The notes under the pieces are model-generated. The model saw nothing but the letters and a program-made list of their open reading frames with translations. It had not been told where the DNA came from and made no database searches. From NCBI GenBank assembly GCA_964638055.1, contig CAZWXF010000001.1, forward strand, positions 1 to 64,000: 64,000 bases of DNA, read 5' to 3'. A program made the position numbers and the translations under genes. Below, piece after piece: positions 7,243 through 15,530 of this stretch (position 1 is the stretch's first letter; every line of letters begins with the position of its first letter). The DNA comes from Prado023 sp964638055. GTDB taxonomy: Bacteria; Actinomycetota; Actinomycetes; S36-B12; CAIYMF01.

Positions 7243-9033
7243 TCAGCTCAGCTCGGCTTCGAACTCGCCCCCCTCGAGGCGGGTTCGGATTGCCGTGAGG
7301 AACCTGGCCGCGTCCGCGCCGTCGACGAGGCGATGGTCGTAGGTGAGGGCCAGGTAGATCATCGATCGGATCGCGATGGCATCGGCACCGGTCTCGTCGC
7401 GGATCACCACCGGACGGCGCACGATCGCCCCGGTCCCCAGGATCGCCACCTGCGGCTGGTTGATGATCGGGGTGTCGAAGAGCGCCCCGCGGCTGCCGGT
7501 GTTGGTCAGCGTGAAGGTCCCACCGGAGAGCTCGTCGGGGGAGACCTTGTTCGTGCGCGTGCGCTCGGCGACGTCGGCGATCCGTCGGGCCAGTCCGGGG
7601 ATGTTCAGGTTCTGCGCGTCCCGGATGACAGGGACCAGGAGGCCCCGCTCGGTGTCCACGGCGATGCCCATGTGGATCGCATCGTTGTAGGTGACGGTCC
7701 CCGCAGCCTGGTCCATGGAGGCATTGACCATCGGGTATGTCCGCAGCGCCTCGATGATGGCTTTGGCGAAGAACGGCATGAAGGAGAGGTTCAGGCCCTC
7801 CCGCGCGCTGAAGGCGGCCTTGTTCCGGGCCCTGACCGCGGCAACCCGGGTCACGTCGGCCTCCACGACGGTGGTCAGCTGGGCGGATGTCTGCAGCGAC
7901 TCGACCATCCGCTCTGCGATCACACGGCGAAGCCGCGACATCTTGACCGTGCCGGAGGGGGCCGGAGTCGACGGAGCCGACGCGGCCGGCTGTGCGGCGG
8001 CCTTCGGGCTCGCGGGAGTCGCCTGCGGGGCGGACGTGGCAGCGCTGGGGCGGGCGGCGGCAGGGGCCGGTGCTGGCGGCGCGGGGGGAGCGTGGCGGGC
8101 GTCGAAGACGTCCTGCTTGGTGATGCGCCCCCCCACCCCGGTTCCCCGGACGCGGCTCAGATCGATCCCGCCCTCCTCCGCCAGTCGCCTGACCAGTGGC
8201 GTGACGTAGGTGGCGGGCACGCCGGATCCGGCGGCGCCCACAACTGGCGCGTGCTGCGGGGCAGGCGGCTGGACCGGCGCAGGTGCCTGGGGCGGGGTGG
8301 GTCGGGCTGCGGGAGCCGTGGGTGCGGGAGCCGGTGGTGCGGGGGGCTCCGGCCGCGCGGGGCCTGCGGCACCCGCTGGCGCGGGCGTGCCGATCACGGC
8401 CAGTGTCTGGCCCACAGCCGCGGTCTCGTCCTCGAGCACCCGGATCTCCAGCAGGTTGCCCGAGGTCGGGGCCGGGATCTCGGTGTCGACCTTGTCCGTG
8501 GAGACCTCGAGCAGGGGCTCGTCGGCCGTGACCTGGTCACCCACCTGCTTGAGCCAGCGAGTGACGGTCCCCTCGGTGACCGACTCGCCGAGGGCTGGCA
8601 GGACGACAGGCGTCTCTGTCCCCGGCACGGCAACGCTGCCCGAGCGTGTTGGGCCGGGGTCCGGTGCGATCCGTGGGACAGCCACCGCGGCGAGCACGGC
8701 GTGCGGCGCCGCCGGGGGAGCGGCTGCCGGTGCCGGAGCGGGAGAAGCCTGCGCCGGGGCGGGAGCAGCGGGTGCGGCGCCCCCCGGCGCCTCGTCGGGC
8801 GAGCCGATCACGCCGAGGGCTGCCCCCACCTCGACGGTCTCGTCCTCCTGCACCGTGATCTCCAGCAGCACCCCGGTCGCAGGGGCCGGGATCTCGGTGT
8901 CGACCTTGTCCGTGGCCACCTCCAGCAGCGGCTCGTCGGCCTGGACGGTGTCGCCCACCTGCTTGAGCCATCTCGTGACAGTGCCCTCGGTGACGCTCTC
9001 GCCGAGCTGGGGCATGTTGACCGTGACGGACAT
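7243..9033 (-). CDS. sucB: 2-oxoglutarate dehydrogenase E2, dihydrolipoyl succinyltransferase
   Basis: This E2 transfers the succinyl group from lipoyl arms to CoA in the TCA cycle. The 596 residues hold two lipoyl domains (about 1-77 with Lys43, and 143-216 with Lys181, both in TDKVD), Pro/Ala-rich linkers, a peripheral subunit-binding domain (about 275-312) and a C-terminal acyltransferase domain with the HxxxDG motif (His567, Asp571). Shine-Dalgarno AGGAG precedes the ATG. It lies 21 bases after lpdA, so E3 and E2 are co-transcribed, and it needs LipA/LipB encoded next door. In actinobacteria such E2 proteins may serve both pyruvate and 2-oxoglutarate complexes, so an AceF role cannot be excluded. 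Confidence 0.96.
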   Translation of the reverse strand: MSVTVNMPQLGESVTEGTVTRWLKQVGDTVQADEPLLEVATDKVDTEIPAPATGVLLEITVQEDETVEVGAALGVIGSPDEAPGGAAPAAPAPAQASPAPAPAAAPPAAPHAVLAAVAVPRIAPDPGPTRSGSVAVPGTETPVVLPALGESVTEGTVTRWLKQVGDQVTADEPLLEVSTDKVDTEIPAPTSGNLLEIRVLEDETAAVGQTLAVIGTPAPAGAAGPARPEPPAPPAPAPTAPAARPTPPQAPAPVQPPAPQHAPVVGAAGSGVPATYVTPLVRRLAEEGGIDLSRVRGTGVGGRITKQDVFDARHAPPAPPAPAPAAARPSAATSAPQATPASPKAAAQPAASAPSTPAPSGTVKMSRLRRVIAERMVESLQTSAQLTTVVEADVTRVAAVRARNKAAFSAREGLNLSFMPFFAKAIIEALRTYPMVNASMDQAAGTVTYNDAIHMGIAVDTERGLLVPVIRDAQNLNIPGLARRIADVAERTRTNKVSPDELSGGTFTLTNTGSRGALFDTPIINQPQVAILGTGAIVRRPVVIRDETGADAIAIRSMIYLALTYDHRLVDGADAARFLTAIRTRLEGGEFEAELS

Positions 9034-9054
9034 CTGTGCTCCTGGGTTCCTCGT

Positions 9055-10443
9055 TCAGGCGTGGGCGTGCAGGGGCTTGCCGGCCAGGGCGAGGTGCGCC
9101 TCGCCCAGGGCCTCGTTCTGGGTGGGGTGGGCGTGGACCAGCGAGGCGACCTCGCTGGGGTAGGCCTCCCAGTTGTAGATCAGCTGGGCCTCGCCGATCT
9201 GCTCGCCGATGCGGGCCCCCACCATGTGCACGCCCACGACCGGCCCGTCCTTGCGCCGGACCAGCTTGATGAAGCCTGCTGTGGCCAGGATCTGGGACTT
9301 GCCGTTGCCGGCGAGGTTGTACTCGTAGCTCGCGACCGCGTCGGCGCCGAACTTCTCCTTCGCCTGGGCCTCGGTCATCCCGATCGAGCCGATCTCCGGC
9401 TCGCAGTAGGTGACGCGGGGGATCCCCAGCTCGTCGATGACGAGGGGGGCGAGACCGGCGATCTCCTCGGCCACGAAGATCCCCTGCTGGAACCCTCGGT
9501 GCGCCAGCTGCAGGCCGGGCACGATGTCGCCGACGGCGAAGATCCCGGGGACGTTCGTGCGCAGGCGCTCGTCGGTGAGGACCCAGCCTCGATCCATCGT
9601 CACGCCGACCTCCTCGAACCCCATGCCCGAGGCGTTCGGCCCCCGCCCCACCGCGACCAGCATGAGCTCGGCGCTGAAGGTCTTGCCGTTCTCCAGGGTC
9701 GCGACCACGCCACTCTCGTCCTGTGTCACGCCGGCGAACCGGACGCCCGTCGAGAAGTTGATACGGCGCTTCCGGAAGGCCCGCTCCAGCGCCTTCGAGC
9801 ATGCCTCGTCCTCGGCGGGAACCAGCCGCGGGAGCGCCTCGATGATGGTGACGTCCGCTCCGAACGACTTCCAGACCGACGCGAACTCCACGCCGATCAC
9901 GCCGCCGCCCAGGACGATCACGGAGGCTGGGATGTGCTCGAGCTGGAGGGCCTCGTCAGAGGTGATGACATGGCCGGAGATCTCAAGGCCGGGCAGGCTG
10001 CGGGCGTACGAACCCGTCGCGAGCACGATGTTGCGGCCGACGTAGCTGGTGCCACCGACGTCGACAGTGTTCGCGGAGACGAGTCGTCCGGTTCCTTCCA
10101 CGTACGTGATGGCCTTGCCGCGCACGAGGCCCTGCAGGCCCTTGTAGAGCCTGCCCACGACCCCGTCGCGGTACGAGTTGACCTTGCCGATGTCGATGCC
10201 CTCGAGGGTCGCGCGGACGCCGAACTGCTCGCTCTCCCGCGCGGCGTCGGCGACCTCTGCCGCATGCAGGAGGGCCTTGGTCGGGATGCAGCCCCGATGC
10301 AGGCACGTGCCGCCGAGCTTGTCGCGCTCGATCAGCGCCACGGACAGGCCGAGCTGTGAGGCCCGGAGAGCGCAGGCGTACCCGCCGCTGCCACCGCCGA
10401 GGATCACGAGGTCGAACTGGTTGTCGGCCACGTCGCCACCCAC
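9055..10443 (-). CDS. lpdA: Dihydrolipoyl dehydrogenase (E3)
   Basis: A 462-residue FAD flavoprotein that reoxidises lipoyl groups and passes electrons to NAD. Visible are the FAD motif VILGGGSGG (13-21), the redox disulfide Cys47/Cys52 in CLHRGC, an NAD-binding VLGGGVIGVEFAS motif mid-protein, and the C-terminal active-site His439/Glu444 in HAHPTQNEA. Two GTG starts compete: 10443, with GGAGG only four bases away, and 10431, sixteen bases after it; I keep the first with low certainty. It precedes sucB in one operon. Confidence 0.96.
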   Translation of the reverse strand: MGGDVADNQFDLVILGGGSGGYACALRASQLGLSVALIERDKLGGTCLHRGCIPTKALLHAAEVADAARESEQFGVRATLEGIDIGKVNSYRDGVVGRLYKGLQGLVRGKAITYVEGTGRLVSANTVDVGGTSYVGRNIVLATGSYARSLPGLEISGHVITSDEALQLEHIPASVIVLGGGVIGVEFASVWKSFGADVTIIEALPRLVPAEDEACSKALERAFRKRRINFSTGVRFAGVTQDESGVVATLENGKTFSAELMLVAVGRGPNASGMGFEEVGVTMDRGWVLTDERLRTNVPGIFAVGDIVPGLQLAHRGFQQGIFVAEEIAGLAPLVIDELGIPRVTYCEPEIGSIGMTEAQAKEKFGADAVASYEYNLAGNGKSQILATAGFIKLVRRKDGPVVGVHMVGARIGEQIGEAQLIYNWEAYPSEVASLVHAHPTQNEALGEAHLALAGKPLHAHA

Positions 10444-10715
10444 CTCACCTCCGGGTCACCCCGGTTCTGGGCCTGCTCCTGCGCGGGGGATCGCCGCGAC
10501 CGATGCACGCCGGGCGCCGGTCGCGAGGCCCGCCCATTTCCGGGCTCATCCTGCCAGCAGATGGCGGCATCTGCCCCTGTTAGCACGCAGGCGTCGTACC
10601 AGTCGACCCGCCGGCCGACGACGAGCAGACGGGCGGCCGGGCACCGCAGCGGCGCATCGAGGGCTCGCCGGCCGGAGCAGCCTCGCGCAGAGGCCGCATC
10701 CGATGGATCCGGCTG

Positions 10716-12329
10716 TCAGGCCTCTCGGTCGCCCTCGATGGCCATCCGCTCGGCAACCTCGAGGAGCGTGCGAACCCCGTACCCGGTGGCCCCCTTGGCG
10801 TTGTGACCCCAGGGCGTGCCGGTCACGAAGCCCGGGCCCGCGATGTCGATGTGGGCCCAGCGCACGCCGGCTGGCACGAACTCCCTCAGGAAGGCGGCGG
10901 CGGTCATCATCCCGCCGTTGCGTTCGCCGATGTTGGCCAGATCCGCGACCGGCGAGTCCAGCGAGGCTCGCAGGTCGTCGGGGATCGGCATCGGCCAGGC
11001 CAGCTCACCAGCGGCACCTGCGGCGGCGACGACCTCGCCGCGCCACTCGTCGTCGTTGCCCATGACCCCGGCGATCCGCGCGCCGAGGGCGACCAGCTGG
11101 GCGCCGGTCAGGGTCGCGATGTCGACGATCGCGTCCGGCGCGTCGGCGGCGCAGCGGCCCAGTGCGTCCATGAGGACCAGGCGGCCCTCCGCGTCGGTGT
11201 TGAGGACCTCGACGGTCTTGCCGCCGAACGACGTGATCACGTCTCCAGGGCGCTGGGCGGTGCCGCTGGGCATGTTCTCGGCGATCGCGAGGTACCCGGT
11301 GACCCGCAGCGGCACGCGCAGGGCTGCGATCGCCTTCACCGCCGCCAGAACCGCCGCCGCTCCGGCCATGTCGTACTTCATGGTGGCCATGCTTGCCGCG
11401 GGCTTCAGGGAGAGCCCCCCGGAGTCGAACGTGATCCCCTTCCCGATGAGCACGAGGTGCCGGGACGCCCCCGCGGGGGAGTGGGCCAAGCGGACCAGTC
11501 GCGGCGGATGGGCGGACCCGCCGCCCACCGCGAGGATGCCGCCGAACCCCTGCTCGGCCAGGGCGACCTCGTCGAGGACCTCGACGGCGACCCCGTCGGC
11601 GGCCAGGCCCTGGGCCTGCGCCGCCAGAGCGGCGGGGGGCAGGTCGCAGGCGGGGGTGTCGACGAGCCAGCGGGCCAGGTTGACGGCGTCGGCCACGATG
11701 CTCACCCGGTCGAGCCAGGCCGTGGCCTCGGCGTCGTCGGCTGTGCGCCCGTCCTCGCCGTCGCCGGATTGCCCCGTCACGATGGTCACGGATGTCGGGC
11801 CGGACTCGGACTCGGCGCCGATGCGGAACCGGTAGGACCCCAGGAGGCCGCCCAGTGACTCGGCGGCGTGGGCCTGCTGATCGATCCGGTCGGTCACCGC
11901 GAGGGCGATGTCTGCCACCTTGACCTGGCGCACGGCCGCACCGGCTGCCTGGCTGATGGATCCCGGGTCGTCCGGGCCCGGGCCCAGGCCCGTGAGGGCG
12001 AGGGCCGGCAGCCCGAAGGGATCACCGGGCAGGCGCAGGAGCTCGTCTGGCTTGCCCGTTGCCCCGATCGTGCGCGCCGCGGTCGTCACGAGGGCTCGGG
12101 TCGCCTCGTCCAACGCGCGGGAGACGACGCGGGGACCGTCGTCGTCCTGGCGGACGCCGACGACGAGGAGACCCGCTCCCTCGAAGGATCGGGCGGAGCG
12201 CAGGACGGCGCCCCGCGTCGAGTCGGGCCTGGACGAGTCGGGACTGGGGTGGGTGGCCGTCCGGGCCGCTCCTGTCGCGAGGGCGGGCCTTCCGGTGGTG
12301 GGGCCGCTGGTGGCTGTCTCGGCGGGCAT
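10716..12329 (-). CDS. pepA: Leucyl aminopeptidase (M17 family)
   Basis: A cytosolic two-metal aminopeptidase that trims N-terminal residues from peptides. Of the 537 residues, the C-terminal catalytic half carries the metal and catalytic motifs: LIGKGITFDSGGLSLKP near 294-310 (Lys297, Asp302), MKYDMAG with Asp320, and NTDAEGRLVLMDAL at 377-390 (Asp379, Glu381, Arg383). The N-terminal region is extended by about 40 residues relative to compact homologues. I chose the ATG at 12329 because a TAACGT box lies seven bases upstream; GTG 12338 is an alternative. A 272-bp gap separates it from lpdA. Confidence 0.95.
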   Translation of the reverse strand: MPAETATSGPTTGRPALATGAARTATHPSPDSSRPDSTRGAVLRSARSFEGAGLLVVGVRQDDDGPRVVSRALDEATRALVTTAARTIGATGKPDELLRLPGDPFGLPALALTGLGPGPDDPGSISQAAGAAVRQVKVADIALAVTDRIDQQAHAAESLGGLLGSYRFRIGAESESGPTSVTIVTGQSGDGEDGRTADDAEATAWLDRVSIVADAVNLARWLVDTPACDLPPAALAAQAQGLAADGVAVEVLDEVALAEQGFGGILAVGGGSAHPPRLVRLAHSPAGASRHLVLIGKGITFDSGGLSLKPAASMATMKYDMAGAAAVLAAVKAIAALRVPLRVTGYLAIAENMPSGTAQRPGDVITSFGGKTVEVLNTDAEGRLVLMDALGRCAADAPDAIVDIATLTGAQLVALGARIAGVMGNDDEWRGEVVAAAGAAGELAWPMPIPDDLRASLDSPVADLANIGERNGGMMTAAAFLREFVPAGVRWAHIDIAGPGFVTGTPWGHNAKGATGYGVRTLLEVAERMAIEGDREA

Positions 12330-12555
12330 GGGGCACACGTTAGGGCCTGTCAGATCGTCTGCTGCCAGCGGCGGTTCCCGTGGGAGGTTGGTCGCATGGA
12401 AGGAGGAGGCATTCCGCACCGGAGGCTGGCCGTCGACCTACGAGGACGCCGCCAACGCCTCCACCGGGGCCGCGCAGCCGAGCAGCTGATCCGCTCGGCC
12501 AGGCTCCTGCGTGAGGTGGTCATCGGGGGGGCGGGGTCGACGCGTGGTGTCCACC

Positions 12556-12561
12556 TAGGCT
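12556..12561 (+). promoter_or_regulatory. Leaderless -10 box of gcvT
   Basis: TAGGCT, six bases before the GTG at 12568. A leaderless transcript leaves no room for a glycine riboswitch, and none was seen upstream. Confidence 0.65.
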
Positions 12562-12567
12562 GCTCGC

Positions 12568-13650
12568 GTGGCCTCCCGAATCACCGCTCTGCACCCTCTG
12601 CACGTCGCCGCGGGCGCCAGGATGGCGGACTTCGGTGGGTGGGACATGCCCATCGACTATCCGACCGGCGTCGTCGCCGAGCACACGGCCGTGCGCACCG
12701 GCGTGGGGCTGTTCGACGTCTCCCACATGGGCCGGCTGCGCGTCCACGGCCCCGGTGCGGCCGAGGCCCTCGACGCGATCCTGTGCAACGACCTGGGCCG
12801 CATCGGCCCTGGCCAGGCGCAGTACTCGATGCTGCTCACCCCGGCCGGTGGGGTGGTGGACGACCTGATCGTCTACCTGGTCAGCGCCGAGGAGCTCGTC
12901 GTCGTGCCCAACGCGGGCAACGCCGCACTCGTGCGCGACACCCTCCGGGCGGCACTGCCCGACGCCGTCGGCCTGACCGATCACCAGCTGGACAGCGGGA
13001 TCGTCGCTGTCCAGGGTCCGGGCAGCCGTGAGCTGCTGGACTCGCAGGGGCTTCCCGTGGCGTCCCTGGCCTACATGGCGTTCGACTCCGCCGAGTGGGG
13101 CGGCGGCGAGCTGCTGGTCTGTCGCAGCGGCTATACCGGCGAGCTCGGATACGAGCTGATCGCGCCCTCGCCGCTGCTGCCCGAGCTCTGGCGGACGCTG
13201 GGCGAGGCCGCCACGCCCTGCGGCCTGGGCGCCCGGGACACCCTGCGCACCGAGATGGGCTACCCCCTGCACGGGCAGGAGCTGTCCCGGGACATCACGC
13301 CGCTGGAGGCCGGGCTGTCCTGGGCCGTGGGGTGGGACAAGCCCGACTTCGTCGGTCGTGCCGCGCTGCTCGCCCAGCGCCAGGTCGGTCGTCCCAGGGC
13401 GCTGCGCGGGATCCTGCTGACCGGTCGCGGTGTGCCCAGGCCGCACATGGCCGTGACCCTGCCTGACGGATCGCCCATCGGGACGACGACGTCCGGGACC
13501 TTCTCCCCGACGCTGCGCGCCGGGATCGCGCTGGCCCTGCTCGATCCGGGCGTCGGTGTGGACGAGGACGTCCTCGTCGACATCCGTGGCCGATCGACGA
13601 CTGCCCGCGTGGTCCGCACGCCCTTCGTGACGGCCTCCCCGCGCGGCTGA
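12568..13650 (+). CDS. gcvT: Glycine cleavage system T protein (aminomethyltransferase)
   Basis: GcvT moves the methylene group from the H protein to tetrahydrofolate, releasing ammonia. The 360-residue protein shows the family opening (MADFGGWDMPIDY near 19-31), the LFDVSHMG segment (49-56), and the folate-binding C-terminal barrel (VGWDKPDFVGRAAL near 252-265). The other glycine cleavage genes are not in the window, so it stands alone here as it does in the M. tuberculosis order. GTG start follows a TAGGCT box by six bases. A YgfZ-like protein is a weaker alternative; length and motifs favour GcvT. Confidence 0.95.
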   Translation: MASRITALHPLHVAAGARMADFGGWDMPIDYPTGVVAEHTAVRTGVGLFDVSHMGRLRVHGPGAAEALDAILCNDLGRIGPGQAQYSMLLTPAGGVVDDLIVYLVSAEELVVVPNAGNAALVRDTLRAALPDAVGLTDHQLDSGIVAVQGPGSRELLDSQGLPVASLAYMAFDSAEWGGGELLVCRSGYTGELGYELIAPSPLLPELWRTLGEAATPCGLGARDTLRTEMGYPLHGQELSRDITPLEAGLSWAVGWDKPDFVGRAALLAQRQVGRPRALRGILLTGRGVPRPHMAVTLPDGSPIGTTTSGTFSPTLRAGIALALLDPGVGVDEDVLVDIRGRSTTARVVRTPFVTASPRG

Positions 13651-13758
13651 CCCGCAGGAGCGGACCATCCTGCGTCGGAGGGGGCCCTGCGCTGCTGCGT
13701 GCAGGATCGATCGCGGCGTGCCGGATCGGGGGTATGAACGCGACCCGCGCTGGCACGT

Positions 13759-14610
13759 TCAGCGGGCCAGGCGGGTGACCTCGACGACCACCTCAGGGTC
13801 ACGGCTCGTGCCCCCCGCGTAGATGCCCGTCAGCGGGGAGACGTCGCGATAGTCCCGGCCGCGGGCCACGACCACGTGCGCGGCACCCACATCTCGGCTG
13901 TTGGTCGGGTCGTGGGCCTCCCAGTCGCCGTTCCAGACCTCGACCCAGGCGTGGCTCTCCCCGACCCCCGGCACGCCGATCTCGGCATCCTCGGTGTGCA
14001 GGTAGCCGCTCACGTAGCGGGCTGGGATGCCCACTGCCCGCAGCAGCGCCAGTGTGTTGTGGCTGAAGTCCTGGCAGACCCCGCGGCCGTCCGCCCAGGC
14101 CTGACCGGCAGTGGTGTGCACGTGCGTCGCCCCCGGCGTGTACGCCAGCCGGTCGCGGACCGCCTCGAGGGCCAGCCCGATGGCGTCGCGCGGGGTGCGA
14201 GCCCGACGCAGCGCCTCGACGACCGAGTCCCGTGCCGGGTCCCCGGTGGCATCGTCGACGAAGGTCCCCCTCTCCAGGAACTCGCACCATCGGTCGGCGA
14301 CATCCTCGGAGTGCAGCTGCGCCCAGGTCACGCCGGGGGCCTGGTGCCAGCGCTCCACGGTGTCCACGACACTGGTGCTGATCACCGTCAACGAGCGGTG
14401 CGGTCTATGGACGTCGAACGCCTCCACCGCCGTGCCCCAGTAGTCGGTGTACCGCTGCATCCTGGCGGCCGGGCTGACGGTCAGGTCGTGCCGGAGCATC
14501 AGCTGGCCCGAGGTGCTCAGGGGCGTCATCCGGGCTTCGTTGAACGACGCGACCACATCCCCGGAGTAGCTCAGCGATGTGGTGTGGGTGACGCTGAGGC
14601 GCTGGGTCAT
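13759..14610 (-). CDS. Transglutaminase-like cysteine protease of the ATP-grasp/alpha-E operon
   Basis: A 283-residue cytoplasmic protein with an N-terminal beta-rich domain (1-100, bacterial transglutaminase-like N region) and a transglutaminase fold. The catalytic triad is visible: Cys179 in GRGVCQDFSH, His220 in GESHAWVE and Asp234 in AHDPTN. Its ATG overlaps the alpha-E stop (TGATG), so I prefer 14610 over GTG 14622. Homologues (COG1305; Rv2409c in M. tuberculosis, from memory) occur with the same two partners. It may cleave or cross-link the product of the ATP-grasp ligase; this is inference. Confidence 0.92.
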   Translation of the reverse strand: MTQRLSVTHTTSLSYSGDVVASFNEARMTPLSTSGQLMLRHDLTVSPAARMQRYTDYWGTAVEAFDVHRPHRSLTVISTSVVDTVERWHQAPGVTWAQLHSEDVADRWCEFLERGTFVDDATGDPARDSVVEALRRARTPRDAIGLALEAVRDRLAYTPGATHVHTTAGQAWADGRGVCQDFSHNTLALLRAVGIPARYVSGYLHTEDAEIGVPGVGESHAWVEVWNGDWEAHDPTNSRDVGAAHVVVARGRDYRDVSPLTGIYAGGTSRDPEVVVEVTRLAR

Positions 14611-15530
14611 CAGTGGCTCCACACGATCGTGCCGGCTTGACGGAAGAAGGCAGTGGTCACCGCGTCGCTGGCCTCGAAGGCCGCCTCCCGCGCGCGCAGG
14701 TTGAACAGCTCGAGGTCGGCCTGGGTGGGCACCACGGACGCGAACTCCAGCTCGGCGCGCAGGATGCCCACCGTGCGCAGCAGGGTCGAGGTCTGCTGCG
14801 GGCTCACGTACTCGGCCAGGTGCCGCACGGATCGCTCGGCGCCGATGGCCACCTGCAGCATCGAGCGGGGGAAGGTCGGGTCCAGGATCAGGAAGGCTCT
14901 GACCTGATCGCCGGTCAGCGCCCGCTGGGTCCGCAGGAACGGGTTGAGGCCCCCAGCCGCGCGCAGCGTGGTGGCTGCCCCAGCCTGCGGCCAGAGCACG
15001 TCATGGTTGATCTCCAGCAGGCGAGAGGTCATGTCCAGCCGTTCCAGCGCCGAGCCGAGCCTCAGGAAGACCAGCCCCTCGTCCCGGTTCATCTGCCAGC
15101 CGATGACCCCGGTGACCATCGCCATCTCGTCGAGCAGGCGCCGCAGCGGGATGCCCGGGATCACCGTCGAGATGCCTGCCTGCAGCCAGAGGTGCGTGGA
15201 GTTCAGCCGCTCGAACATCTCACCGGGAAGGGCCTCACGGATGGTGCGGGCGTTCTCGCGGGCGGCCCCGACGCTGCCGGTGATGGTCGAGGAGTCCATC
15301 GAGTCACCCACCACCTGGCGGACCAGCCCCGAGGGCGAGGGCATAAAGCCGGAGTCGGCAGCGGGCATGAGGGACAGCGGGCCGAGCATCGCATCAACGG
15401 CGGACCTGGCGTCGACTCGCGTGTCCTCGACCAGGAGCTGGTGGTGCTCCATGAGCAGCCGGGTGGTGGCCTCGGCGCGCTCGACGTATCTGCCGATCCA
15501 GAACATCGCCTCCGCGATGCGACTCAGCAT
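14610..15530 (-). CDS. Alpha-E domain protein (COG2307)
   Basis: A 306-residue, almost entirely helical protein beginning MLSRIAEAMFWIGRYVERAE, the hallmark start of the alpha-E family. No catalytic motif is known; the family is defined by genomic association with circularly permuted ATP-grasp ligases and transglutaminases. The ATG lies seven bases inside the 3' end of the ATP-grasp gene, and its stop overlaps the transglutaminase start, so all three are translationally coupled. Confidence 0.93.
   Translation of the reverse strand: MLSRIAEAMFWIGRYVERAEATTRLLMEHHQLLVEDTRVDARSAVDAMLGPLSLMPAADSGFMPSPSGLVRQVVGDSMDSSTITGSVGAARENARTIREALPGEMFERLNSTHLWLQAGISTVIPGIPLRRLLDEMAMVTGVIGWQMNRDEGLVFLRLGSALERLDMTSRLLEINHDVLWPQAGAATTLRAAGGLNPFLRTQRALTGDQVRAFLILDPTFPRSMLQVAIGAERSVRHLAEYVSPQQTSTLLRTVGILRAELEFASVVPTQADLELFNLRAREAAFEASDAVTTAFFRQAGTIVWSH

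Noticed and set aside
7333..10359. Very long open frame (about 1000 codons) on the plus strand opposite sucB and lpdA
   Set aside because: It is a high-GC shadow: its translation is Gly/Arg/Val/His-rich with no domain, while the minus strand encodes two unmistakable enzymes.
12396..12567. Possible small gene with GGGAGG before an ATG upstream of gcvT
   Set aside because: The frame has no stop before gcvT and runs deep into it out of frame; the gcvT promoter box lies inside it.
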